From a virus, in the IMG/VR virus record IMGVR_UViG_3300021963_003887, positions 1 through 64,000 of that record: a stretch of DNA of 64,000 bases. One strand, given 5' to 3'. Below, in pieces: positions 56,355 to 64,000 of the stretch. The notes beneath the pieces were generated by a model. The model did no database searches. It was not told the origin of the DNA and saw only the letters and a program-made list of their open reading frames with translations. Numbering within the stretch: position 1 is the stretch's first letter; each line of letters begins with the position of its first letter. A program made the translations under genes and the position numbers.

Positions 56355-58421
56355 ATGGCCTATACAGTAAACAAAACAGACGGATCGATAGTAGCTACAG
56401 TAGCTGACGGTCAGATAGATCAAGGATCTACTGATTTAACGTTAATAGGAAAAAATTTCAGCGGGTTCGGTGATTACCTTAATGAAAATTTTGTACACCT
56501 ACTAGAAAATTTTGCTGGACAATCACAGCCGTCTCAACCTTTGTTGGGACAATTATGGTTTGACACAACAGAAAACAGAATTAAAGTTTATTCGGGCAAC
56601 GAATGGAAATCTGTAGGAACTGCTGCGTTATCTATCGCACGACCTTTAGATATCAGCACCGGTGACTTTTGGTTTAATACATCATTGGCACAGTTATTTT
56701 TCTTTGATGGCAATCAAGATACACTAGTAGCTCCTATATATAGTTCGTCTCAAAATATCAGCGGATTTAGAATAGAAACAGTTGAAGATTCGGATAGAAG
56801 AAATAAAATTATATCTGGTGTTTATAATGCTGGAAGATTGATGGGGTATTTTAGTGCCCAGGAATTTACATTAAGAAATCCTATATCAGATTATAATACA
56901 GCCAATCAAAACGGTGAAACTATACCTAATACTTTAATTAAGATTGGATTTAACCCAGCAGATCCATCTTTTAAATGGCAAGGTACTACTTATAATTCTG
57001 ATAGATTAGGAGAAGTAGATTCGTCAAATTATGTAAGAAAAGATTTATCTAACGTTCTTACAGCGGCATTAACAGTTCAAAATAATGAAGGATTGTTTTT
57101 TGGAACAGGTCCTCAAGGGCAATTAGCTGTTGAAAATTTTAGAGATGTGACTATAAGGAACACATCAGATGAGGGAAGAATAACTTTAAGAGCTACACGG
57201 GCTGGAAACTTATTAAGTTATTTTTCAATCGCTCCCGATGCTAGCGGTTCAGATTTGATCGAGATTGCTCCATCAAATCCTTTGAGCTTAACTACAATTG
57301 GAGGCAGTGTTGAAATTACAGGAGACCTAAAAGTATTAGGAAATATGGTCAGCGTTGATGTTTCAACACTAAGGGTAGAAGATAAAAATATAGAACTTGG
57401 TAAAAAATCCGACAATACAAACATTACTGATGCTCAAGCCTATGGTGGCGGAATTGTATTAAAAGGGGATACTGATCATTACATTGTTTGGAATCAAATT
57501 GAGTCGGCAGTAGCCGATGAACAAGATTGGGACTTTAGTGAAAACATTGATATTCCGTCTACCCGCTCTTATAAGATAGGTGGTGTCGAAGTTTTACGAA
57601 ATAATGGTGTTACTATAGAACTAACATCAGCAGTGACAACAGCTCCGGGATTAGTTAGTTTCGGATCACAAACATCACTTACAGCAGACAATATCACAAT
57701 CGACGATAATAGGATTTCTAATAATGGACGCACAACTCCGTATGTAAACGGAGATCCTGCTAATCCTACTAATTTAGTTTTTGAACCTTTAGGTGATGTA
57801 GAATTTACAGGTAATCCTAGATTGTTAGGAATTGCCACCGACGGCGAAAATGCTCCGGATCAAACTCAAGAAGGATATACCTACCTTTCTGTTAACGATC
57901 CTGATCAATTAGAACAAGCAACATCTAAAAAATATGTTACTAATCTAGTTAGAACTCGTAGCATTCCTTTAACTTTAGACATTACAAAAAATACCAACAG
58001 TGGACAAGGTACACAGGCAGAACAACCATTAACTAACGCAGAAATTATTGCCATAGTTACTGATATTTGTCCTCCAGACGAGTATGAAGAAAATACATTG
58101 TGTCGCATAGCAACTACTAGGTACTATCAAGAAGATATTGCTCAGCAGACATTTACTATTAATTACTCTACATTGTATGAAGTTGATGGTTCAGAAACAC
58201 CCGGCGGAGTAGAAACACCACACGGTGTTGTACTGGATATACAAAATCCTGTAGTAATACCTGCTAAAGCACCGCCGTTGTTATTTGTAAGAAGAGGGTT
58301 GATAATATTAAAATTAGAAAATATTTCATCAACATTAACATGGACCGTTGACACCGCGTTGGTTGAAGATCCATCGCCATACGACATCCCGTATTCAACA
58401 TACAGTACAAGATTACCATAA
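56355..58421 (+). CDS. Tail fibre paralogue 2, 688 aa
   Basis: N-terminal domain as in the neighbours (FSGFGDYLNENFVHLLENFAG, GQLWFDTTENRIKVYSGNEW). Residues about 315-360 (VSVDVSTLRVEDKNIELGK) match a segment of the 512-residue protein on the minus strand. The C-terminal part has an SVNDPDQLEQATSKKYV unit like other phage fibre repeats and a unique end. It differs from paralogue 1 in lacking a collar domain. The shared N-terminus most likely attaches it to the baseplate while the C-termini vary for receptors. CGGAG precedes the ATG, 12 nt after the upstream stop. Confidence 0.85.
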   Translation: MAYTVNKTDGSIVATVADGQIDQGSTDLTLIGKNFSGFGDYLNENFVHLLENFAGQSQPSQPLLGQLWFDTTENRIKVYSGNEWKSVGTAALSIARPLDISTGDFWFNTSLAQLFFFDGNQDTLVAPIYSSSQNISGFRIETVEDSDRRNKIISGVYNAGRLMGYFSAQEFTLRNPISDYNTANQNGETIPNTLIKIGFNPADPSFKWQGTTYNSDRLGEVDSSNYVRKDLSNVLTAALTVQNNEGLFFGTGPQGQLAVENFRDVTIRNTSDEGRITLRATRAGNLLSYFSIAPDASGSDLIEIAPSNPLSLTTIGGSVEITGDLKVLGNMVSVDVSTLRVEDKNIELGKKSDNTNITDAQAYGGGIVLKGDTDHYIVWNQIESAVADEQDWDFSENIDIPSTRSYKIGGVEVLRNNGVTIELTSAVTTAPGLVSFGSQTSLTADNITIDDNRISNNGRTTPYVNGDPANPTNLVFEPLGDVEFTGNPRLLGIATDGENAPDQTQEGYTYLSVNDPDQLEQATSKKYVTNLVRTRSIPLTLDITKNTNSGQGTQAEQPLTNAEIIAIVTDICPPDEYEENTLCRIATTRYYQEDIAQQTFTINYSTLYEVDGSETPGGVETPHGVVLDIQNPVVIPAKAPPLLFVRRGLIILKLENISSTLTWTVDTALVEDPSPYDIPYSTYSTRLP

Positions 58422-58433
58422 TGGAAGAGCGAC

Positions 58434-60404
58434 ATGCCATATCAAATTAATAAATTCAACGGAGAGCGACTAGTTATACTAGAAGATGGTACACTAGATT
58501 CTACAACCAACATTAACCTAGTAGGTAAAAACTTTGCCGGCTACGGCGAAACACAAAATGAAAATTTTGTATGGTTACTAGAAAATTTTGCCAGCGGTAT
58601 AGCACCCGGAAAACCGTTAACCGGACAAATATGGTATGATACTGTTACTAAAAAAATTAAAGTTTATTCGGGATCAACATGGAATTTTGTAGGCGGAACT
58701 AAACTATCAGCCACTGAACCAATTGATCCTTCAGAGGGTGATGGTTGGTACGATAGTGATGATGGAAAATTTTATGTATATGACGGCACAGATTTTAAGT
58801 TTATAGGACCCGAAACTGTAGCAGGTTTTGGAAATACAAGACACGTTTCAGATAAGATAGTTGATTCATTAGGAAACAATGTTCCAGTAATTAAAACTTT
58901 AATTAATGACTCAGTAATAGCTATCACAGCAGATAGATCTTTCAATCCGTTAACTCCTATTACAGGATTTACATCATTTGTAAAAGGTATAAATTTTTCT
59001 AGTACATCTGTCCTTAACGGCAACGTTTCGGGAAATGCTGGCTCAGCAAATGTTTTATCTACAGCTAGAAATATCAACGGAGTATCATTTAATGGATCCG
59101 CTGATGTTACTGTAAAAGCATCTACTACTCATGAGTTGATAGCTGGAAATTACATCACAGGTTCTGATTTTGACGGATCTAGTCCTATCACATGGACACT
59201 TGATGCTTCATCTAACAATGTTCAGGATACTGTGGTTGTTAGAGATAGCTCGGGAAATTTTGCTGCTAATACTATAGTAGCTAATCTTACAGGCAACAGT
59301 GTAGGCACACATACCGGCCCTGTTGTTGGTGGTGTCACAGGAAATGTTATAGGTAATTTAACCGGTAATGTTTTAGGAAATGTCACAGGCGATGTAGTTG
59401 GTGATGTCACAGGTTCATTAACAGGCAGTGTGTTGGGTAATGTCAAGGGTAGTTTAATTGCTGCCGACAATTCCGTAGCCTATGACGGTACTACGAAAAT
59501 TTTTACAGGTACGCTAACAGGTAATGCTACCACAGCTACACGACTACAGAGCAACATACTCATCAACAACGTTCCTTTTACAGGACAATCTAGTATCACT
59601 GTTTATGATAATACTAAATTTCCTAGTACTGGAGGAACATTAACTGGACCGTTAGTTCTTTATAACGATCCTACCACAGGATTAAGTGCTGCTACAAAAC
59701 AATATGTAGATAGTAGAGATACGTTAATTAGAAATGATGTTCTTGCTGCTATTCCAACAAACTATGTAATTACTTACGGCAACACTCAGTATAGTCAGGC
59801 AGGATTTACAAATCAAGTAGGATCATTTAATAATGGAGCAAACTTTTTTGATGTTTATCCTCCGGGCGGGGAACCATCACAGGTAGTTTCTGCTAACATT
59901 AGAACTATTAATGATTGGATTAATTGGGCAAACAATCCTAATTCGATTGATGCTAATCAATGGATTGTTATAGATCCTCCGTTAAGAGCACCTGCGTTTT
60001 TAGGAACTGAATTTTATAATGTAGATTTAGCGATTGATTATAACGGAGAAACTGTAGCAACATCGACACAAGAAACTGCTACACAATTAACTGTTGGCAA
60101 TCGAACATATAGTAGAGGTGCTCTAGCATTTTCTGGACAATTTTCAACAGATTTTGGAGATGGTGAAAAAATATATACTGTCGCTGTTTATGATTATTCA
60201 ATTTTATCAACTGGCGGCAAAACAATGAACGACCTCGTAGCATTTATACCAAGTATTGCTGTTATTCATTATGCTGGCGGTGTTGACGGAAACGACAGTC
60301 TACGTTGTACTTGGACTAATTTAGGCGATAGGATTAGAGTTTATGTACAGAATACAGAACAACGATCAACCCCAGCTGCCAACTGGTTAGCTATTTGGAG
60401 ATAA
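58434..60404 (+). CDS. Tail fibre paralogue 3 with long G-x-V-x repeat, 656 aa
   Basis: N-terminal domain as in the others (GYGETQNENFVWLLENFASG, GQIWYDTVTKKIKVYSG). Residues 287-342 are 14 consecutive four-residue units G-x-(V/L)-x. These are followed by AYDGTTKIFTG, a GNATTATRLQS motif, and GGTLTGPLVLYNDPTTGLSAATKQYVD, a typical fibre trimerisation-type repeat. The last 170 residues are unique and end in NWLAIWR. The repeat count differs from the paralogues (see findings). GGAAGAG precedes the ATG. The next gene starts one nt after its stop. Confidence 0.86.
   Translation: MPYQINKFNGERLVILEDGTLDSTTNINLVGKNFAGYGETQNENFVWLLENFASGIAPGKPLTGQIWYDTVTKKIKVYSGSTWNFVGGTKLSATEPIDPSEGDGWYDSDDGKFYVYDGTDFKFIGPETVAGFGNTRHVSDKIVDSLGNNVPVIKTLINDSVIAITADRSFNPLTPITGFTSFVKGINFSSTSVLNGNVSGNAGSANVLSTARNINGVSFNGSADVTVKASTTHELIAGNYITGSDFDGSSPITWTLDASSNNVQDTVVVRDSSGNFAANTIVANLTGNSVGTHTGPVVGGVTGNVIGNLTGNVLGNVTGDVVGDVTGSLTGSVLGNVKGSLIAADNSVAYDGTTKIFTGTLTGNATTATRLQSNILINNVPFTGQSSITVYDNTKFPSTGGTLTGPLVLYNDPTTGLSAATKQYVDSRDTLIRNDVLAAIPTNYVITYGNTQYSQAGFTNQVGSFNNGANFFDVYPPGGEPSQVVSANIRTINDWINWANNPNSIDANQWIVIDPPLRAPAFLGTEFYNVDLAIDYNGETVATSTQETATQLTVGNRTYSRGALAFSGQFSTDFGDGEKIYTVAVYDYSILSTGGKTMNDLVAFIPSIAVIHYAGGVDGNDSLRCTWTNLGDRIRVYVQNTEQRSTPAANWLAIWR
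59292..59459 (+). repeat. 14-unit tetrapeptide (12-nt) tandem repeat inside fibre gene
   Basis: Units GNSV, GTHT, GPVV, GGVT, GNVI, GNLT, GNVL, GNVT, GDVV, GDVT, GSLT, GSVL, GNVK, GSLI in register. The DNA copies are diverged but keep the 12-nt period. Confidence 0.85.
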
Positions 60405-60405
60405 C

Positions 60406-60765
60406 ATGTACTACGTTTGTATAGAAAATAATCAAATCACAACAATATTAAATTATCAGCCTAATGTTCCTGGTACTGTGTCAGTAACTGCAATTACTGA
60501 TGAACAATATGATCAACTTGTTAACGACACACATTTTTTTAATGTAGCAACAAACACAGTTGAGTCATTGACCAATGAACAAATAATTGCTAAATCAACG
60601 TTTAATCAAAACAGTGTACATAGAGAATTTTTAAACACCACTGATTGGAAAGTTTTAAGACACATGAGACAAAAGGCATTGGCGTTGCCTACAACACTAA
60701 CAGACGCTGAGTATTTAGAACTAGAGCAGCAAAGACAAACTGCCGCAGATAGCATAACAGAATAA
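60406..60765 (+). CDS. Probable tail fibre assembly (chaperone) protein, 119 aa
   Basis: Opens MYYVCIENNQITTILNYQPN and carries TDWKVLRHMRQKALALPTTL followed by EYLELEQQRQTAAD (residues 78-116). This TDWxxxRHxRQ ... LxxQRQxAAD pattern is that of small tail-fibre assembly proteins in several phage lineages, which help fold the adjacent fibre. It sits between two fibre paralogues, the usual place for such a chaperone. ATG one nt after the upstream stop. Confidence 0.78.
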   Translation: MYYVCIENNQITTILNYQPNVPGTVSVTAITDEQYDQLVNDTHFFNVATNTVESLTNEQIIAKSTFNQNSVHREFLNTTDWKVLRHMRQKALALPTTLTDAEYLELEQQRQTAADSITE

Positions 60766-60777
60766 TAGGAGCAAGTA

Positions 60778-62559
60778 ATGCCATACCAGATAGATAGATA
60801 TAACGGATCGTTTTTTATAGAAGTTCCTGATCAAACGGTTGACAGTTCTAGTTCCGATCTAAAACTTATTGGAAAAAATTATGCTGGATATGGTGAGGTC
60901 CAGAACGAAAATGTTTTACATCTGCTAGAAAATTTTAGAGGATTTAGTGCTCCTAGAAGACCTATTATTGGTCAGATATGGTACGACGAATTAAACAATA
61001 AATTAAAATTTTATGACGATACTCAAAAATGGAAAACTGTTTCTGTAACCGACGTGTCCAGCACAGCACCAACAGGCTTGTCAGTTAAAGACAAGGGAAA
61101 CCTTTGGTACAACGATGCTCTAGATCAATTAAACATCTGGGATGGTACTGATTATAGAATTATTGGACCAGAAATAGCAGTAGGATTCGGAGAAACTAAA
61201 TTATCATCAGGAACAATACGTGATAACGGAAACGTTGAATATCCTATAATCAAAGTCTTTAATAATGATAAAGTTATCGCAGTTGTAAGTAACGATCAAT
61301 TTGACATTGGAATTATTGATACTATTGATGGATTTACAACTATCAAGAAAGGATTCACTCTAGTTGATACTGCTGCTAGCGGTGTAACATCTTCGCAATA
61401 TAGATACTGGGGAACAGCTAGTAATTCGGAAAAGTTCTCAGGATTTACTACTGCTGATTTTGTTATGCGTGGCATGAACGGATCTACTTTTGGAGATACA
61501 GGGGTAACTTTAGGCGATGACAACGATTTAAAAATATTTGTTGAAGATTTTAACAAGATTGTTATATCTAGCCAGTTAAATGGTCCATTAAAAATACGTG
61601 TAAAGAACGGTGCTATTAACAATGATGTAGCTATTTTCTCTGAAGCAGGCATAGAACCTAATACTACTGAAGTATATAACTTGGGTTCGTCTGCTAAAAA
61701 ATGGAGTGCTATACATTCCAAAGATGTATTTGGTAATGTCATAGGTACATTACAAGGGGATCTACTAGCAGAAGACGATCAAGTAATGTTCGATGCTAGT
61801 CTTAAAGAATTTTACGGTACACATGTAGGTATTAACAAAGGCGACATCAGAGCAGCAGATAATTCGTTATGTTTTGATTCATCTGCTAGGGCGTTTACAG
61901 GTGCTTCGGGTACATTTACTAATGTAACTACAGATATACTAACATTAGTTGACAAAGTTATTGGTGATCTCAAAGGAGACATCTACGCCAGTGATGATAC
62001 TATTGCCTATAATGCAGGAACAAAAATATTCACAGGATCGTTAGTCGGTAACGCAGACACAGCCGCTAAATTACAATCGCCTAAGTATATTAACGGTGTT
62101 GCTTTTGACGGATCAGAAAATATCAATGTCATTGACGAAACTAGAGTAGCTAAATCCGGCGGCATTATGACCGGGTATCTAACCTTAGTAGATGACCCTA
62201 TTAATGATAAACATGCTGCCACTAAGAAATATGTTGATGATCAAATAGCAAATAGAACATTATATTTTAGTTTGGATACTAATGGATTATCGACTACAGG
62301 TTCGGGACCAGGGTCAGTAGCAGGTTTGTTAAATCAATTAGCACCACCATTAAACTTCCGTGTGGGCACAATGGCACACATCGCCAGCACTATACAGAAT
62401 GTATCAACATCAACGTCTGTTTCTAGAGGTAGTTGGATCAGCGTTTCGTTCGTAAGCAATGTTAGTGTAACTACTACTGTTTCTAATCCTTCTAGAAATA
62501 ATTTATTGATATATCGAGTTAATACAATACAGTCGAGTTGGGAATATGTCTCAGGTTAA
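60778..62559 (+). CDS. Tail fibre paralogue 4, 593 aa
   Basis: N-terminal domain as in the others (GYGEVQNENVLHLLENFRG, GQIWYDELNNKLKFYDD). The middle holds a short run GNVI GTLQ GDLL and then GDLK GDIY, where paralogue 3 has 14 units. The same downstream motifs follow: GNADTAAKLQS, INGVAFDGSENI and SGGIMTGYLTLVDDPINDKHAATKKYVD. The unique tail of about 90 residues is Ser/Thr/Val-rich. AGGAG 7 nt before the ATG. Its 3' end overlaps the oxygenase gene by 14 nt. Confidence 0.86.
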   Translation: MPYQIDRYNGSFFIEVPDQTVDSSSSDLKLIGKNYAGYGEVQNENVLHLLENFRGFSAPRRPIIGQIWYDELNNKLKFYDDTQKWKTVSVTDVSSTAPTGLSVKDKGNLWYNDALDQLNIWDGTDYRIIGPEIAVGFGETKLSSGTIRDNGNVEYPIIKVFNNDKVIAVVSNDQFDIGIIDTIDGFTTIKKGFTLVDTAASGVTSSQYRYWGTASNSEKFSGFTTADFVMRGMNGSTFGDTGVTLGDDNDLKIFVEDFNKIVISSQLNGPLKIRVKNGAINNDVAIFSEAGIEPNTTEVYNLGSSAKKWSAIHSKDVFGNVIGTLQGDLLAEDDQVMFDASLKEFYGTHVGINKGDIRAADNSLCFDSSARAFTGASGTFTNVTTDILTLVDKVIGDLKGDIYASDDTIAYNAGTKIFTGSLVGNADTAAKLQSPKYINGVAFDGSENINVIDETRVAKSGGIMTGYLTLVDDPINDKHAATKKYVDDQIANRTLYFSLDTNGLSTTGSGPGSVAGLLNQLAPPLNFRVGTMAHIASTIQNVSTSTSVSRGSWISVSFVSNVSVTTTVSNPSRNNLLIYRVNTIQSSWEYVSG

Positions 62560-63043
62560 ATTAGTAAAAAACTATGTTACTAATGTAGATGAAATCATCG
62601 AACTAGCTGAAAAGCATAGCGATAAGTTCTCTAGCCGCACTTCAACCGACACACATAATTTTAAAACATCATACGGTAGCAGTAAATTAAAAAGCCTATT
62701 CCACTTTAATATGGATTCTGAATTAAAATCTGCTATCACAAAAACAATACCTGATGATGCTAGATTTATAACCAGCATGACTATTAATAGATATGATCCG
62801 GGCGATTATCTATTGCGTCACAGAGATAGTATTGGGGGATATTGGAAATTTAAATTGATTTTTTTAAGAAGCGATAGGCCACATTTCAAATATTATGATG
62901 ATCAAGGACAAGACCATTTGGTGGATGAGGAACCAGGTTCTCTTATCGACATGCCTTTACATCTAGAACATGAAGTTACAGAAATTGGATCTACTGAAAA
63001 ATCCAAATACAGTTTAGTATTAGCTTGGGGAAGGATAGGATAA
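62546..63043 (+). CDS. 2-oxoglutarate/Fe(II)-dependent oxygenase, 165 aa
   Basis: Prolyl-hydroxylase-like oxygenase. The iron triad is visible as His92-x-Asp94 in YLLRHRDSIGG and distal His142 in HLEHEVTEI. A basic residue for 2-oxoglutarate follows in SKYSLVLAWGR (Lys154-Tyr-Ser). The fold order (INRYDPGDYLL, then the jelly-roll strands, then PGSLIDMPLHLEHEV) is standard. The substrate is unknown. Its place between fibre genes, overlapping the upstream fibre by 14 nt and sharing TAATG with the next gene, suggests modification of fibre proteins or of host surface or nucleic-acid targets (inference). Confidence 0.85.
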   Translation: MSQVKLVKNYVTNVDEIIELAEKHSDKFSSRTSTDTHNFKTSYGSSKLKSLFHFNMDSELKSAITKTIPDDARFITSMTINRYDPGDYLLRHRDSIGGYWKFKLIFLRSDRPHFKYYDDQGQDHLVDEEPGSLIDMPLHLEHEVTEIGSTEKSKYSLVLAWGRIG

Positions 63044-63513
63044 TGACAAAAATAGCAAGAGAATTACTTTTTATAAAAAACAGCGGAGTCCTTATTGGAG
63101 AAATTACTCCAGAAACTGACAGATCAACTTTAAATCTAGACAGCTTTGTTGTTAAGATGGTTGAATTAGACGAGGATGCTGGTGACTATTGGTATGGAGA
63201 TTATACCACAGGTGAAGTTAGATCTAGAGCAGATAAACCTGTAATCACAGAATCATATGTGAAGTATAATACTAACGTATCTATACTTAATGAATACCCT
63301 ATACATAAACAACTCAATATAATAATTGATATGTTAGATAGAAGCGAGATCGCAAAAACGTCTGAATTTACAGCTCTTAAAGAGTTTTTAGAAGCTGCTA
63401 AACAGAATCATAGAGAGCAAATTGCTTCATATTCGGCAAATGCCGCTGCTTTTACATTTGTTTCTGAAGCCGAAGAAAAAGAAATTATAGCAAAAAAGCA
63501 GAATTTTGAATAA
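63043..63513 (+). CDS. Unknown protein, possible fibre-associated accessory, 156 aa
   Basis: A longer reading from TTG at 63025 exists, but ATG at 63043 is preferred because AGGAT/TAGGA lies 6-10 nt upstream and it overlaps the oxygenase stop (TAATG). No known domain. Residues about 50-75 (DAGDYWYGDYTTGEVRSRAD) are beta-like. The second half is helical: YPIHKQLNIIIDMLDRSEI followed by FTALKEFLEAAKQNHREQI. The layout, a short beta part then helices, recalls small fibre-assembly proteins and it sits directly before another fibre, but identity is unproven. Confidence 0.72.
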   Translation: MTKIARELLFIKNSGVLIGEITPETDRSTLNLDSFVVKMVELDEDAGDYWYGDYTTGEVRSRADKPVITESYVKYNTNVSILNEYPIHKQLNIIIDMLDRSEIAKTSEFTALKEFLEAAKQNHREQIASYSANAAAFTFVSEAEEKEIIAKKQNFE

Positions 63514-63522
63514 ACAGTCTGC

Positions 63523-63530
63523 GATAAATA
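63523..63530 (+). promoter_or_regulatory. T4-type late promoter (GATAAATA)
   Basis: GATAAATA on the plus strand, 22 nt before the ATG of fibre paralogue 5. It gives this fibre a separate late promoter, as expected for a gene that may be controlled apart from the upstream operon. Confidence 0.65.
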
Positions 63531-63551
63531 CAGTGAATTGGACGAACAACT

Positions 63552-64000
63552 ATGACATACCGCGTAGACAGATATAACGGAACTTTTTTAACGAATGTTG
63601 CCGATGGCACCATCGATAATACTACGGATTTAAAATTTGTAGGCAGGAACTATACGGGCTACGGCGAAGTACAAAACGAAAATTTTCTTCATTTATTAGA
63701 AAATTTTGCTAACACGATACCGCCATCTAAGCCAATCTTAGGACAGATATGGTTTGATTCTGTTAATAAAAAATTAAAATTCTACGACGGAACAAAATTT
63801 AAAGTAGCCAGCGGTGCTGAAATAGCGTCAACTCCTCCCCCAGGGCTAACGGCAGGTGATTTATGGTTTGATACTAATACTAATCAATTATCAGCTTGGA
63901 ACGGATCGAGCTTTGTGCTAATTGGGCCTCAGAGTGCTCCGGGATTTGGTACTTCACAGATTGTTACACAGGTTGTAAAAGATTCTAATAATACCAGCCA
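63552..64000 (+). CDS. Tail fibre paralogue 5 (partial, C-terminus off window)
   Basis: Open to the edge (149 codons). MTYRVDRYNGTFLTNVADGT and GYGEVQNENFLHLLENFA match the other fibres, followed by GQIWFDSVNKKLKFYDG and GDLWFDTNTNQLSAWNG. Only the shared anchor domain is visible, so the receptor part is unknown. It has its own late promoter. Confidence 0.85.
   Translation, partial: MTYRVDRYNGTFLTNVADGTIDNTTDLKFVGRNYTGYGEVQNENFLHLLENFANTIPPSKPILGQIWFDSVNKKLKFYDGTKFKVASGAEIASTPPPGLTAGDLWFDTNTNQLSAWNGSSFVLIGPQSAPGFGTSQIVTQVVKDSNNTS

Noticed and set aside
63025-63042. TTG 63025 as start of the 156-residue gene
   Set aside because: ATG 63043 has a good ribosome site and overlaps the preceding stop in the TAATG pattern seen at other junctions in this window.
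1-64000. CRISPR array, rRNA, tRNA, integrase or insertion sequence
   Set aside because: No regularly spaced direct repeats, no tRNA cloverleaf, no transposase or integrase motifs were seen on either strand.

Overview
The window is a fragment of a T4-type contractile-tailed phage genome (Caudoviricetes, T4 superfamily). It is AT-rich and almost wall-to-wall coding, with genes cut at both edges. Recognisable T4 families are the portal gp20, head protease gp21, scaffold gp22, major capsid gp23, recombination nuclease gp46/gp47, late sigma factor gp55, baseplate proteins gp5, gp6, gp25, gp53, a gp48/54-type protein and gp26 with a gp51-type extension. Gene content, the giant baseplate-associated protein and the many fibre paralogues resemble T4-like phages of aquatic bacteria (cyanophage and Pelagibacter-phage style). 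No host gene, tRNA, rRNA, CRISPR array, integrase or transposase was seen, and the host cannot be named.

Layout. Positions 1-22043 run on the minus strand. Read in transcription order they give two tandem tape-measure-like proteins (the first carrying an M23 peptidase domain), gp20, two small proteins, an acidic gp67-like core protein, gp21, gp22 and gp23. After a terminator come a set of repetitive virion and fibre proteins. Positions 22121-23223 (+) hold gp26 and, in the -1 frame, a gp51-type extension. They are linked by what looks like a textbook programmed ribosomal frameshift site. Positions 23220-24272 (-) hold a Pro/Ala-rich protein of unknown role. Positions 24273-24779 hold no gene but are packed with hairpins. 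Positions 24780-29390 (-) form the gp55-gp47-gp46 operon with three small trailing genes, one a GIY-YIG-type nuclease. Positions 29462-53472 (+) are the baseplate module: gp48/54, gp53, a gp27-like hub, gp5, gp25, gp6 and a 4,890-residue giant protein. Positions 53485-64000 (+) hold five tandem fibre paralogues, a likely fibre chaperone and a 2-oxoglutarate oxygenase.

How it works together. gp55 is the phage sigma factor for late genes. (T/G/A)ATAAATA boxes, the T4 late -10 element, sit just upstream of many of the structural transcription units on both strands. gp20-23 plus the core proteins build and mature the head. gp26/gp51 and the tape-measure pair assemble the hub and tail tube. gp5, gp6, gp25 and gp53 build the wedge and spike. 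The giant protein and the fibre paralogues probably supply host-surface contacts. The spike protein shows no lysozyme domain, so cell-wall cleavage may fall to the M23 domain of one tape-measure-like protein.

Most striking observations: (1) slippery T TTT TTC, a 6-nt spacer and a perfect 10-bp stem joining gp26 to gp51; (2) two perfect TATAAATA late promoters facing each other with adjoining start points at 22082-22109; (3) the ~500-bp structured non-coding island; (4) a 14-unit tetrapeptide repeat in one fibre that is only 2-3 units long in its paralogues.
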